The notes beneath the pieces were generated by a model that did not search any database, was not told the DNA's origin, and saw only the letters and a list, made by a program, of their open reading frames with translations. Shown here one piece after another: positions 19,039 through 28,012 of a stretch of 48,077 bases of DNA. The position numbers and the translations under genes were made by a program. Numbering within the stretch: the first letter of the stretch is position 1; the number at the start of each line of letters is the position of its first letter. The DNA comes from Anaerolineaceae bacterium (GTDB taxonomy: Bacteria > Chloroflexota > Anaerolineae > Anaerolineales > Anaerolineaceae): contig PABH01000066.1 in the NCBI GenBank assembly GCA_002702705.1, positions 1 to 48,077 on the forward strand. Direction: 5' to 3'.

Positions 19039-19648
19039 GTTCCCCCTCCTTAATCAGGTTAATTTGGGTTGGATAAATAGTTAAACTCCACGGGACATCA
19101 ATTTCAATTTGATTTACCACCGCTGGAGAAAGAATACAGGGAATGATTTGATTTTCCGTTGTCAAAAAATCCGCTTCTCGCAGCATACGGAACAACACTG
19201 TGCGGATCTTTACTTGAGTAGTTTCCTTTAAATTTCGCAGTTCATCATGCCAATCGGCTTTTTCATTAAAAAACACTGTGTAATCATATTCCTGCAAATC
19301 GGTATGCAGTAGCTGCACCCGCCGGAAAAGCACTTCAGCGGCAAAATCACGAATGAAAGAATACCGTTTGCAGATCATATACCACAGCATTTGTTTTTGT
19401 TCATTTAAATTGGCTTCTTCTACTAAAAAGTGCATTTGCCCTTCGGATAAGGTTTGTAAACGTGGTTCCACTTCTTGATACATCCGTTGAACGCTGGAAC
19501 TTACCCGGGCTTGTAGTAGATTTTTCTCTTTAACCCGTTCTTTCGTTCTTTCCCAATCCCCAGTCGAGAGATAGGTCTCGGCAATCACCAGGGATTCACT
19601 TAACCCCAGACTGACTGCCGTGAACGATAATTTATAATGATCCTCCAT
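19025..19648 (-). CDS. brxA: BREX protein BrxA (DUF1819)
   Basis: A 207-residue protein of the BrxA/DUF1819 family: an N-terminal LSFTAVSLGLSESLVIAE segment, a Q-rich helical middle containing LWYMICKRYSFIRDFAAEVL, and a C-terminal region with TTQVKIRTVLFRMLREADFL. BrxA is a small DNA-binding core protein of BREX. The ATG overlaps the stop of the upstream HTH gene (TAATG) and its 3' end overlaps brxB by 14 bases, so the first three genes of the operon are translationally coupled. Confidence 0.92.
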   Translation of the reverse strand: MEDHYKLSFTAVSLGLSESLVIAETYLSTGDWERTKERVKEKNLLQARVSSSVQRMYQEVEPRLQTLSEGQMHFLVEEANLNEQKQMLWYMICKRYSFIRDFAAEVLFRRVQLLHTDLQEYDYTVFFNEKADWHDELRNLKETTQVKIRTVLFRMLREADFLTTENQIIPCILSPAVVNQIEIDVPWSLTIYPTQINLIKEGEHGTT

Positions 19649-19845
19649 TAATGATCACCTTCTGTGCCAGGGATCGCAGCCGCGCCGGATTTGACCCAGG
19701 AATCCACATCGGTCTGTTTAAACATCCATTTGCGTCCCACCCGATGTGCGGGCATCGCCTTGTCCTTAATCCAGGTATAAATTGTGTCGTTACTGACTTG
19801 AAGATATTCGGCCATCTCTTCCACAGTCACCCATCGATCATCCAT
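19648..19845 (-). CDS. Excisionase-like helix-turn-helix protein heading the BREX operon
   Basis: A MerR/excisionase-type winged HTH of about 65 residues: VTVEEMAEYLQVSNDTIYTW, then AHRVGRKWMFKQTDVDSWV. The frame opens at 19863, but that codon would sit only about 9 bases from the predicted transcription start, and GAGGGAG at 19852-19858 favours the ATG at 19845 (or 19848). It is the first gene after the predicted operon promoter and its stop overlaps the brxA start. The small size fits a transcription factor of the BREX operon or a transposon-associated DNA-binding protein; the sequence does not decide between them. Confidence 0.82.
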   Translation of the reverse strand: MDDRWVTVEEMAEYLQVSNDTIYTWIKDKAMPAHRVGRKWMFKQTDVDSWVKSGAAAIPGTEGDH

Positions 19846-19878
19846 CATACACTCCCTCACCATCGTAGTCGTTGTCTA

Positions 19879-19907
19879 ATTATAGACCATTTTTTGCCGA
19901 ATACACC
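19879..19907 (-). promoter_or_regulatory. Predicted BREX operon promoter (-10 TATAAT)
   Basis: On the minus strand a perfect TATAAT lies at 19879-19884 in the 71-bp gap between nurA and the HTH gene. The -35 region (around 19902-19907) is a poor match, as expected of an activated or repressible promoter. The predicted start site near 19872 gives a leader of about 27 bases before the ATG at 19845. This is the largest gap in the left half between tnsA and pglZ, which supports it as a new transcription start. Confidence 0.5.
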
Positions 19908-19934
19908 CGAATTAGGGGGAAGTGGGAGGGGAAA

Positions 19935-21032
19935 TTATGAATGCTTTATTCGATTTTTTGCAGACCAATGCCTGACCTTTCCCCCTGCTTGATAATAAGC
20001 AGATTCAGCAAGATTACGAATTGCATCGGCTACGTCATTTTTAAGGACCACATGGTAATGGGCTTGTGCTAAAGAATAAGGATAACTTAAATCGGTACTA
20101 TCATAATGAATCGCACTGTGCACCAGATCCACTTTTTCCGGCTCTTTGGCAATCCACTGGGGAAGTTCAATTCGCATAATTTCATCGTTTACCTTCAAAT
20201 AAAAGAAATAAATGCCTAATCCCTTTTTGGTAAAACGTTGGTTATGAGCGGAACCGTTAAAAAATATTGCAGAACGTTCTCCATTTTTTAACACATGTGT
20301 GAAGAGATCACGGTCTCGATAACCATAGCGTACCGGTTTATAAGCATCCACCGGGATAACCAATGAAAACTCAATTAAATTAATCACTGATCTGGAATGC
20401 GGATTACTGATCACGGACGCTATCAATGAGCCCTGACTTTTACTAAAATATGTTTGATATTGATCCAACAGACTGCGAATTCTTAATGAAGTATTCCTTG
20501 AAAAAGAGGCCCAAGGAATTAAACTCCCATCTAGTAAAACGACTTTATTGGAACCGCCCTTATCAGCTACTTCAGAAGCTACCTTCATTTCAATTACAGC
20601 CCGTGATAGATCAATATAATTTCGAACAGTTTGTTCATCTTCTGCCAGATCCAGGATCTGTTCAGAAACACATAAACCGTCTTTCAGGGTTACCCCATGC
20701 CCCATTTCATAAGCTAAGGCAGACACCCAACCGAATCGTATGGGGCTGAAAGGATCTGGATAGATCTGCGAACCGTCTACTCCAATACAAGTAAAAAATA
20801 ATTCTTTTGTTGCGAAGATTGCGGATATTGGTTCATGTGCAGGCAAAGCACCACCGAAATGTTTCAAATACTGCGTAATCTGGTTGTTAAATTTTTCTGG
20901 GTTCTCATTTATTTGCCGTAATTCTTTACATAATAATTCCATACCGGCTGAAGTAAGCGTGTTATCCTGCTTTGCAGATATAATCCCAGTTTGTTTGGCG
21001 CTTGCATAAAGATCCCGCTCAGTCATCATCAT
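19935..21032 (-). CDS. NurA-domain nuclease coupled to tniQ
   Basis: A 365-residue protein with the NurA core: CIGVDGSQIYPD (VDGS at 85-88) and a second acidic strand VVLLDGSLIPW (~165-174). The C-terminal part carries the family's terminal histidine region, with YPYSLAQAHYHVVLKNDVAD near 320-340. NurA nucleases process DNA ends, usually with the HerA translocase, but no HerA gene is in the window. The ATGATGATGACTGA start overlaps the tniQ stop by 14 bases, so it is made as the fifth product of the Tn7-like operon rather than as part of BREX. It may act in transposition or be an independent defence nuclease; neither is shown. Confidence 0.8.
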   Translation of the reverse strand: MMMTERDLYASAKQTGIISAKQDNTLTSAGMELLCKELRQINENPEKFNNQITQYLKHFGGALPAHEPISAIFATKELFFTCIGVDGSQIYPDPFSPIRFGWVSALAYEMGHGVTLKDGLCVSEQILDLAEDEQTVRNYIDLSRAVIEMKVASEVADKGGSNKVVLLDGSLIPWASFSRNTSLRIRSLLDQYQTYFSKSQGSLIASVISNPHSRSVINLIEFSLVIPVDAYKPVRYGYRDRDLFTHVLKNGERSAIFFNGSAHNQRFTKKGLGIYFFYLKVNDEIMRIELPQWIAKEPEKVDLVHSAIHYDSTDLSYPYSLAQAHYHVVLKNDVADAIRNLAESAYYQAGGKVRHWSAKNRIKHS

Positions 21033-23220
21033 CGATTATTACTTTCGCTTCTGTAAAGATATCTAAAAAATAAGTTTGGGGAATTCTATCTATAAGATGT
21101 TGTTCAGGATAGCAAACACCTAGAGACAAAACAAACGGGGGATAAATTTCGTTAAGGAAACATATGAGTACATCCGGCCATAATTTTCGATTTTGGATAC
21201 GAATGATTTCAAAAATTCTGACTAGTATGTTTTTCGGATCTAAACCCAGGCTCGGATCTTCGTCTATTATTTGATTGACCAAATTGCTAATATTCTTTTG
21301 AGGAATAGGAAATTTTGTCCCAAGAAACCACTTAACTTTTGACAAACTGATTTTTCTATTTTTAATTTTCGATAACAACTCCTTAATATGATAATTTTCT
21401 GCTAATGAATAAACTCGTAATTGAGGTTCAGTATAACTGACCAAACGTTCATTTTTTATGAAATCTTTTAATTCCGATTCAGATAGATTTAGGAGTACCA
21501 TTATTTGGCCAAAGGTAATAAGACAAAGTTTTAAATAATTAATTTCATACCAATCAATACTACCAAAAGAACTGCTTCCAGGATTTGCATCATAGGATTG
21601 AATAAGTCCAGATTGCCTCCAGAAACAGATGGCTGGGTCTTTGAATTTGGGTCTCTCAAAGCAAGATATATCACATAGTAATTTGTTTTTTATCGAACGT
21701 TGATCTAGAATATTCTTTACTGTATTTAAATCAATTTCTGAATAAAGATAACCATGAGGGGTAGAATTTTTATTTTTAATAGGTCTATATCGGATGACCC
21801 TTGCAGCTACAGATTTAAAAAACAATGCTTCATTTCCATGAAATTTGTGAAGCGCATGATCAAAATCAATGTAAATATTTGAAAACCCGTTATTAAGGAA
21901 ATAATGTATTGGCTGATGTTTCCTAATTTTATTTGCATGGAAAGTAAATCCAAAAAAATTAATTCCAGCATCAATTAATTTTTCGCTAAACAAAGTATTT
22001 TCAAATAGGACCGTTTCTAAAAATCCATTTTCAAATAGAAAAACCAAAACATCATAAGGAATATTCATTTTTTTTTGATATTCCCTCAATGAATAACAAT
22101 TTTTTCCTTTTTCTTTGAGATAAATGTCTATTACATACCAATCCACATACTGACTACATTTATTAAAAATTGTAGGAGAATTATATTCATCGGAAGGAGT
22201 ATTATAGGGAGGGTGTTGTAAAATTTTCCTGGTCCAATGCGTAAAGGATTTGCCACCTTGGTTTTGCTCAATCTCTAAGCTAGGAAATACAAATTTTTTT
22301 TCAATGAAATTACGAATTTCTTGAAGAAAAATTTTAAATAGATTGTTCTGGGGTGCTTTTTTTAATATAAGAGAATATAAAGACTCCAATCCAAAGAGGC
22401 GATTTTCTGATGATCCTGGTTTTTTATTTTGTTTTTCTAAAAACTGATCTAACAGTAGATATAAAGACTCCGGCCAATCAGACAGAATGGTATATGCTTG
22501 AGATATAACATTATTATCATAATTTAAGTCTAAGTTACGTCCACTTAAATATTCTTGAGGTTCTAAACTTTTTATAAATTCTATTAAAAAATTAAAAAAA
22601 GAGAAAAAATTTGCTGAGGAAACCTTTAAATTCAGGTCCGGAAATTTCAAAGAATTAAATGGATTCATTTTTATAGGCACACGTAAAAAGTGGTAGATTA
22701 CCGCATTCGCCAATTTTTCAATCTCACCACAATTATTAACTTGAGTATTGGGGTGAGTTAATAAAATTCCATGATCTGGACAGGCAGTTATATATTTCAA
22801 GTTCCAACAGAGCTTTGAAAAACCTTCTTCTCGAATGCATTTTTTACATACAACCCGTTTATTAAATTCACGAACGTGTGGCATTCTTTCTAGATCAATA
22901 AATCGATTACGAGATAATCTATAATATCTCAAACCTTTATAATTTTTTGTTGGTATCCTCCAGAATTCTTGGAAATATTCGGAATAAGAGTGAAATGTCA
23001 TGTTATACAATTTTTTCACCCCTACTTCTGACAATTTCGCGATAGCTGGTAAATACTGCGGGGTAAGCAAATCTAAATATTTGGGCTCTGGTGCTCTAAT
23101 TCCAGCAAGAATAAAAAGGGTATCCATTCTCAATAACACATTTTTTTCTTTTAATTCAATAAGGTAACTTCGCATCCCCATGCCTTCTCTCGGTAGTACT
23201 TTGATAAATCTATTGGGCAT
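21019..23220 (-). CDS. tniQ: TniQ/TnsD-like target-selection protein
   Basis: A 733-residue protein after the TnsC gene in a Tn7-like operon. A TniQ-type zinc-binding region is visible near residues 125-150: VCKKCIREEG, then ITACPDHGILL (Cys125, Cys128, Cys147, His150). The large C-terminal part is helical and Lys/Asn/Ile-rich, a length typical of TnsD-like proteins that bind a specific attachment site rather than short TniQ adaptors. It starts 8 bp after tnsC and overlaps nurA by 14 bases. Which site it recognises is not visible; no glmS lies beside the putative end. Confidence 0.8.
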   Translation of the reverse strand: MPNRFIKVLPREGMGMRSYLIELKEKNVLLRMDTLFILAGIRAPEPKYLDLLTPQYLPAIAKLSEVGVKKLYNMTFHSYSEYFQEFWRIPTKNYKGLRYYRLSRNRFIDLERMPHVREFNKRVVCKKCIREEGFSKLCWNLKYITACPDHGILLTHPNTQVNNCGEIEKLANAVIYHFLRVPIKMNPFNSLKFPDLNLKVSSANFFSFFNFLIEFIKSLEPQEYLSGRNLDLNYDNNVISQAYTILSDWPESLYLLLDQFLEKQNKKPGSSENRLFGLESLYSLILKKAPQNNLFKIFLQEIRNFIEKKFVFPSLEIEQNQGGKSFTHWTRKILQHPPYNTPSDEYNSPTIFNKCSQYVDWYVIDIYLKEKGKNCYSLREYQKKMNIPYDVLVFLFENGFLETVLFENTLFSEKLIDAGINFFGFTFHANKIRKHQPIHYFLNNGFSNIYIDFDHALHKFHGNEALFFKSVAARVIRYRPIKNKNSTPHGYLYSEIDLNTVKNILDQRSIKNKLLCDISCFERPKFKDPAICFWRQSGLIQSYDANPGSSSFGSIDWYEINYLKLCLITFGQIMVLLNLSESELKDFIKNERLVSYTEPQLRVYSLAENYHIKELLSKIKNRKISLSKVKWFLGTKFPIPQKNISNLVNQIIDEDPSLGLDPKNILVRIFEIIRIQNRKLWPDVLICFLNEIYPPFVLSLGVCYPEQHLIDRIPQTYFLDIFTEAKVIIDDDD

Positions 23221-23228
23221 AGTTCACC

Positions 23229-24122
23229 TCATCCAAATGAAAACGGGTTTCTTTTTGATGACCCAGGACCCCTGCCAATTTGCAACCAAACTTGTGATAA
23301 GATCGATAAATTGATTTTTTCTTCTCCTGATTGTATAGCCTGTTTAGCTGCCCTTATTAAGAGTCGCATCAGAACTCGTTTTACGCCTTTTGACGCCAAA
23401 AAAAGTTTTTGAGCCATCGATGTCTCTGCCAGGTTGGACGGGTATTTTAGATGAAAACCGTCCTCAACATGAAACAAAAATTCTTGTAGATACCGAATAG
23501 ATTCCGGTTTTTTTTCATCCCAATTGAAATTTTTCATGTGATGTGTATTGATAAAAAGTGAACCTAACTGAGGATTCAACTCCAAAAACTCCGCAACTTT
23601 TCCATCAAGCCCCATCAAAATAATGGGAGCTGAACTTTGTTTAATTATTTGTTTGAGATGATCACATGCTGAAATAATCAATCGTGAAGTTTGCCCATCA
23701 AAAAAATGTTGAATTTCGTCTATAAAGATTAGTTCTGGTCGAAAGTAATCGATGTTTCTCTTGATTGTCTCTGCCATAATGTGGGCGTCGGTTCGACCTC
23801 TAAACGGAATTTTCAATCCAAAAAAAAATTCCTGGGAAAGTTTTTTCTCGGTCGGATTCACGGGTGTAGTTAACAAAACAGCTTTTATGGCTGACTGTGT
23901 CTCTGCATAATCATTAAGAATTCCTTGTACTACACGAGTTGCCAATTCCGTTTTTCCTGAACCAAATGGTCCCTCAATTGTCATACAGTACGGTTCATAG
24001 GGTTTGTACCCAGAATCACGGCATATCCGTATCGTTTCGAGTGCTTGTTTAATTTCAGGGGTGATAATATAAAGATTCTCGATCATTTTGATTCGTTCAA
24101 CCAAAGAAATTTCTTCCGCCAT
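23229..24122 (-). CDS. tnsC: TnsC-like AAA+ transposition regulator
   Basis: A 297-residue AAA+ ATPase. Walker A is IEGPFGSGKTELATRVV (GPFGSGKT at 51-58) and Walker B is LIFIDEIQHF (131-140). TnsC/TniB proteins form an ATP-dependent filament linking target selection (TniQ) to the transposase (TnsB). The compact size and the position between TnsB and TniQ genes support the assignment. It starts 2 bp after tnsB and ends 8 bp before tniQ. Confidence 0.9.
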   Translation of the reverse strand: MAEEISLVERIKMIENLYIITPEIKQALETIRICRDSGYKPYEPYCMTIEGPFGSGKTELATRVVQGILNDYAETQSAIKAVLLTTPVNPTEKKLSQEFFFGLKIPFRGRTDAHIMAETIKRNIDYFRPELIFIDEIQHFFDGQTSRLIISACDHLKQIIKQSSAPIILMGLDGKVAEFLELNPQLGSLFINTHHMKNFNWDEKKPESIRYLQEFLFHVEDGFHLKYPSNLAETSMAQKLFLASKGVKRVLMRLLIRAAKQAIQSGEEKINLSILSQVWLQIGRGPGSSKRNPFSFG

Positions 24123-24124
24123 GT

Positions 24125-26260
24125 CTACCTCAACTCTAAAATATTATTGGTTACATCCCACTCATCAACAACCTCAGAGAAAAAACTACCTTCAGACTCT
24201 GAATAATTATCTGTTTCCATTTCCTGTTCTTGTGTTCCTAGATCATCATAATTAAAAGCAGAACGGTCATTTGGGTGATCGATTTTTTCCGTTTGTTTCG
24301 TTTTGCTGTCAGAATGAACAATCAACCGCTTTGCTCTTCTGGCTTTTCGCATCGATCCTACTGTAACAAGATCTCGGCTAATGATTTCATTTAGGCGATT
24401 ACGAGCTTCGATAAGGCTTATTTCATGACTTTTCGCACTCTCCCGGATGAGTTGCTGTTGGTATGCATGAATGCTATGATGAGCATATAAAGATAGTCCT
24501 GAAGCGTATTCCTGAAGACTGGGGACGGCTACCAGGGGAATAAATTTTTTTGAGTAAATATGATCAAATACGTATATGCTTCCGAGATCGGTCGGATCGA
24601 CTTTTATGGTTACCTGCTGCTCTGAGGCAGATAATGTAGTGAGTTTGGTGCGTAATTTAAAAAGGTCCTTCGATTCCGTGTTTTGGTAGCGAAGATTTTC
24701 AAAATCGATTCCATAGTGGTGTATTTTTCGGGTAAATTTTCGTCCCAATAATCCCTTTAATTCCTGGTTGTCTGGAGGAAGCGCCGGGAGTCTGCCCCGT
24801 TCAATTTCAGCGTTCCAAACCTCCGCTGGACAGCGGCCATCCAAACCACGATGAGCATCGTACGGATAAATATCGACGAAAAAAACAGTTAAAATGCGAT
24901 TTAAAACCTTTTCTGTTAAACATCGATATTCCCGGCGATCATCATATCCGCTTCCCCCAAAAATCTTTTTTAGGGTAGCTGCCGGAATGTTGGCAAATAA
25001 CTGAGAATCAAGGGTGCGGAACAATCGTTCCACCATTGGTTTTAACCACGGCGAGTAGGCATCATTGCGATCAATGTCCATCCCAAGCTGCAAAGCAGCA
25101 TCCTCTAAGCTTGATCCAACAAACTCGAACCCATTATCTACAACAAGAGTATCCGGGATACCGAATCCTAACCAATCATGGCTGGTATCATAATCTTTTT
25201 TTGCATCCAATTTGGGTTGGATAGCATGGTATAGGCAGCCCTGGACCCCAACATAACCAGCGGGATCCGTACTGCAATAAAAACCGGTAATCAACTTTGT
25301 ATGAGTATCTATCATAGATGTTAAAACAGGTCTCCCAAGCGGAATATGGTGTTTTTCATCAATAATGATAATGGGGAGAATACTATGATCAATTTCACAC
25401 CTTTCCATTGGGTAAGCCACCCTTACCCCCTCGCCAATCAACCTGCCGTTACGCTTGATAAAATCCTTTCCATAACGACGCTCCATAACATCGATCGGGT
25501 CCATTGCACCGAGACGCCTACGCATGGTTGAGATGTGCGGAATTGAAATTGGTTCAGCACTAAATTTATTTTCATATGTGATTGTTTGAATGAGTTCCTC
25601 ATAGGCTTTTGTTAGTGGAGGACGATTATGTTGTAAAAATTTAGCTTCCAATGCTTGCATCAACTTTTTATCCGCTATTGGATGAATTCGCTTTTTGCCT
25701 CTTCCCCCACTACGCTGTGTTTGGGGCAGTAGGGACCGGATATCACGACCAGACCGTTCGAATTGCCGTATCCACTCTCGGATGCTGCGATCGCTGACTG
25801 CATAAGCAGCAGGCATGCGTTTACCTGTTGCCCTGCGTAATTTTAATTTCTCTTGTTCCTCCAAGGGTAATTGACTAATCAATTTTTCAAACCACGCTTC
25901 ACTATGCTGTTGAACAAGAGCTGTTGTGCGTTGACTTGGTTGCATATCCAGGAGAGATTTAATTATCTGATAACGCTGTTTAATAAGATCCTGTTTCTCA
26001 CCAGGAAGCATCGAATAATCCAGACCCTCCTGGTTTTGGTTTGGATCTTCGTTTTTGTTTTTAATATCATCATCTCGTTCAAACTCAAGATCGTCCGCGC
26101 AGTACGCCTGTAAAACTTCTTCTATACCATACAACTCATGTTTTTTTAAACCAATGTTAAAAACTTTGATTTGTTGATCCGGTAATCCAACCTCATCGAT
26201 GCGATAACCAATCCCCCTCCATTGAAACTTTTGGCCAATCCGGAAGAATATTTTAGACAT
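24125..26260 (-). CDS. tnsB: TnsB-like DDE transposase
   Basis: An ~711-residue RNase H-fold transposase. The ATG at 26260 is preferred: GGAGG lies 5-6 bases before it, and the upstream TTG falls inside that ribosome site. Helix-turn-helix domains occupy the N-terminal ~250 residues. The catalytic triad is in RCEIDHSILP (Asp near 291), LVVDNGFEFVG (Asp near 375) and PWLKPMVERLFRT (Glu near 411), giving the D-35-E spacing of the rve family. A Mu-type beta-barrel region and a charged tail follow. TnsB binds the transposon ends and carries out strand transfer. Its start overlaps the tnsA stop by 8 bases. Confidence 0.93.
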   Translation of the reverse strand: MSKIFFRIGQKFQWRGIGYRIDEVGLPDQQIKVFNIGLKKHELYGIEEVLQAYCADDLEFERDDDIKNKNEDPNQNQEGLDYSMLPGEKQDLIKQRYQIIKSLLDMQPSQRTTALVQQHSEAWFEKLISQLPLEEQEKLKLRRATGKRMPAAYAVSDRSIREWIRQFERSGRDIRSLLPQTQRSGGRGKKRIHPIADKKLMQALEAKFLQHNRPPLTKAYEELIQTITYENKFSAEPISIPHISTMRRRLGAMDPIDVMERRYGKDFIKRNGRLIGEGVRVAYPMERCEIDHSILPIIIIDEKHHIPLGRPVLTSMIDTHTKLITGFYCSTDPAGYVGVQGCLYHAIQPKLDAKKDYDTSHDWLGFGIPDTLVVDNGFEFVGSSLEDAALQLGMDIDRNDAYSPWLKPMVERLFRTLDSQLFANIPAATLKKIFGGSGYDDRREYRCLTEKVLNRILTVFFVDIYPYDAHRGLDGRCPAEVWNAEIERGRLPALPPDNQELKGLLGRKFTRKIHHYGIDFENLRYQNTESKDLFKLRTKLTTLSASEQQVTIKVDPTDLGSIYVFDHIYSKKFIPLVAVPSLQEYASGLSLYAHHSIHAYQQQLIRESAKSHEISLIEARNRLNEIISRDLVTVGSMRKARRAKRLIVHSDSKTKQTEKIDHPNDRSAFNYDDLGTQEQEMETDNYSESEGSFFSEVVDEWDVTNNILELR

Positions 26261-26885
26261 TTTTACCTCCAAATTCGAGCGGCAGCCAGATATAAGATTT
26301 GAGGTGGATTGGGGTATGCGTTAACTCCGTGACAAGTTTTCCCGCGTAAAGCAGAGAGTATATGAAAACTAAAAGATTTTTCGATTCCGTCTGGATCATC
26401 CGCATCAAATGATCCAGTCTTAATCGGTCGCCATGTTGTAAGATTTCCACAGTTTGTGTTTGCACCTCTAACGGAACAACAACAACGTTAAAACGTCGCA
26501 AGAATTTTACATTTTCGAGGAGATATGGTTTCTGAATTTCCTCATCCGTTTTTACAAGATAGCGATACCCCAGTTTTTCACAGCAAGACTCACCACAGGA
26601 AAATTTTTTCAGGTTTTTCGGATGATCCAGCTGATGTCTGGGTTTCACCTCAACCACACATGGGCGTTGATCATAAAACTCTACAAAAAAATCGGGCAAG
26701 TAGGTCCTGAGCCTGCCATTAAAATCATACTCCCACGCAAATGCTTCATATGAGTAAGTCTTGACAGAGGGGTCAAAATCAAGGAGTTTTAGAAACTCCG
26801 CTTCTAAATAAGATCGTAGGAAAAATATTTTTCCTGTTTTTAGACTAACAACTTTACCCCGGTACATAATCGCACTCCAGTTCAT
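26253..26885 (-). CDS. tnsA: TnsA-like endonuclease
   Basis: A 210-residue TnsA homologue. The N-terminal restriction-endonuclease-like fold shows LRSYLEAEFLKLLDFD (Glu near 28), RTYLPDFFVEF (Asp near 65) and RPCVVEVKPRHQL (Glu79, Lys81), the expected E-D-ExK set. TnsA cuts the 5' strands at the ends so that Tn7-like elements move by cut-and-paste rather than forming cointegrates. An ATG six codons in (26867) has a better ribosome site (GGAG) and may be the true start. It is the outermost gene, as in Tn7, with putative transposon-end repeats upstream. Confidence 0.9.
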   Translation of the reverse strand: MNWSAIMYRGKVVSLKTGKIFFLRSYLEAEFLKLLDFDPSVKTYSYEAFAWEYDFNGRLRTYLPDFFVEFYDQRPCVVEVKPRHQLDHPKNLKKFSCGESCCEKLGYRYLVKTDEEIQKPYLLENVKFLRRFNVVVVPLEVQTQTVEILQHGDRLRLDHLMRMIQTESKNLLVFIYSLLYAGKLVTELTHTPIHLKSYIWLPLEFGGKNV

Positions 26886-26979
26886 AACTATACGAAAAAC
26901 ACAGATTGTTTTTTTCTCCAGTTTGCTTGCTAACCAGTTTCAAACCTTTCGCTTGTTTCAAGTTTTGCCGTATCATGTT

Positions 26980-27449
26980 TTTTTATGACATTTATTTTGT
27001 TGACGTTGGCAATTTTGTTAACAATCACTCATGTTGTTTTCTACAACAACTCTGTCAGATGCATAGGTTGTTCTATTACGTTTTTTCTATGACCATCTTT
27101 TAGAGTGTTGTTGTCGTTTTAAGCATAACGAATTCTTCTGCAAAAATTATTCAGATTTCTAAAAGAGATTGCATTAATAAGCCGGTTTTGATGAAAATTG
27201 CAGCAAATACTGAATATTTTGGGCGAATTGCAGTAATTTTTCACATACCGTGACATTGTTGTTAGAATATACCGTGACATTCCCTGATAACCCTTAATGT
27301 GGTTATTTTCGCTCAGCAGGCTGTGTGTAATTTTTGAACAAGCAAGAAATTTCTTTGTGATCTCAAATACGCAACCGTCCCCAAACCCGGGGTATCAAAA
27401 AACCATAAGCTTTTGTTGTTATAAGTTTGTCATTATGACAATTGTGACA
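26980..27449 (-). mobile_element. Putative right end of the Tn7-like transposon (TnsB-site-like repeats)
   Basis: Read on the minus strand, a motif close to AATGTCAYRRT recurs at about 26984-26993, 27245-27257, 27269-27281, 27428-27440 and 27440-27449. The pair at 27245 and 27269 share 13 identical bases (ATACCGTGACATT on plus) 24 bp apart. AATTGCAG also recurs at 27196 and 27226. The copy ending at 27449 abuts a 7-bp-arm palindrome (27427-27441) and would give a TGT...ACA-type terminus at 27449; an alternative terminus is 27279. Repeated end motifs upstream of tnsA match Tn7 architecture. The other end is not in the window, so the boundary is unproven. Confidence 0.45.
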
Positions 27450-27554
27450 ATCCAACTAAACGGGGTTAGAGGTGTTGAAGAAAGTCGCTTAACAAAGTCT
27501 CCATATTGCATAGGAAAAACATTCCAGCGCAGAAAAAAAGATAAAAACGGGTAA

Positions 27555-27975
27555 AAGATCCATCCTTACATGAAGTAATCGTATATCAATATCGATGTTG
27601 TTTATGTCATTGGAAATTCCGACACTACCCCGAAGGAGTAAGTCATGCGCAATAAACGGAACGGATTAAAGTTTTGGCAACAATCGTGTTCCGGCCTGGA
27701 CTTAGTTGTCGGGGGATTGCTCTACTATATAACAATGTGTTTAGAACAAAGATCGGCCCGATGACAGCATGGCGAGATGTGCAGCAATGAGCAGCCCGAT
27801 TAAGAAAAAGTTGGTGTGGAAAAACAACCGAGTTGTGGCTGTGGATAGTGCATATGTTTTGGCGCTAAAAGGGATAGATCTAATCCTTGTTGCGGTAGAT
27901 ATGGGAATACATGATTTTATTCACCCACCAACCTTGGGAGAGACTCATTTGCCCCTTTTTTGCAATTATAATGTT
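27555..27975 (+). pseudogene. Degenerate DDE transposase relic
   Basis: Two frames hold pieces of one transposase. The first (27572 on) has a zinc-ribbon-like YQYRCCLCHWKFRHYPEGVS, an in-frame stop, then an HTH-like VFRPGLSCRGIALLYNNVF segment. A second frame from about 27830 has VVAVDSAYVLALKG followed by ILVAVDMG, which looks like the first catalytic Asp strand of a DDE enzyme. Stops and a frameshift show it is dead, and the C-terminal half is missing. I cannot name the IS family. Confidence 0.5.
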
Positions 27976-28012
27976 TAATTTGTATAATATCCATATATTT
28001 ACTAAATAATTT

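Noticed and set aside
24125-26885. CRISPR-associated transposon (CAST)
   Set aside because: No Cas12k or Cascade genes near the tns genes. The CRISPR genes are type III-D, on the other strand and outside the putative right end.
27280-27560. tRNA or glmS attachment site next to the transposon end
   Set aside because: I looked for a cloverleaf and for glmS; neither is present. Only a short CCCC/GGGG hairpin and AT-rich DNA are visible.
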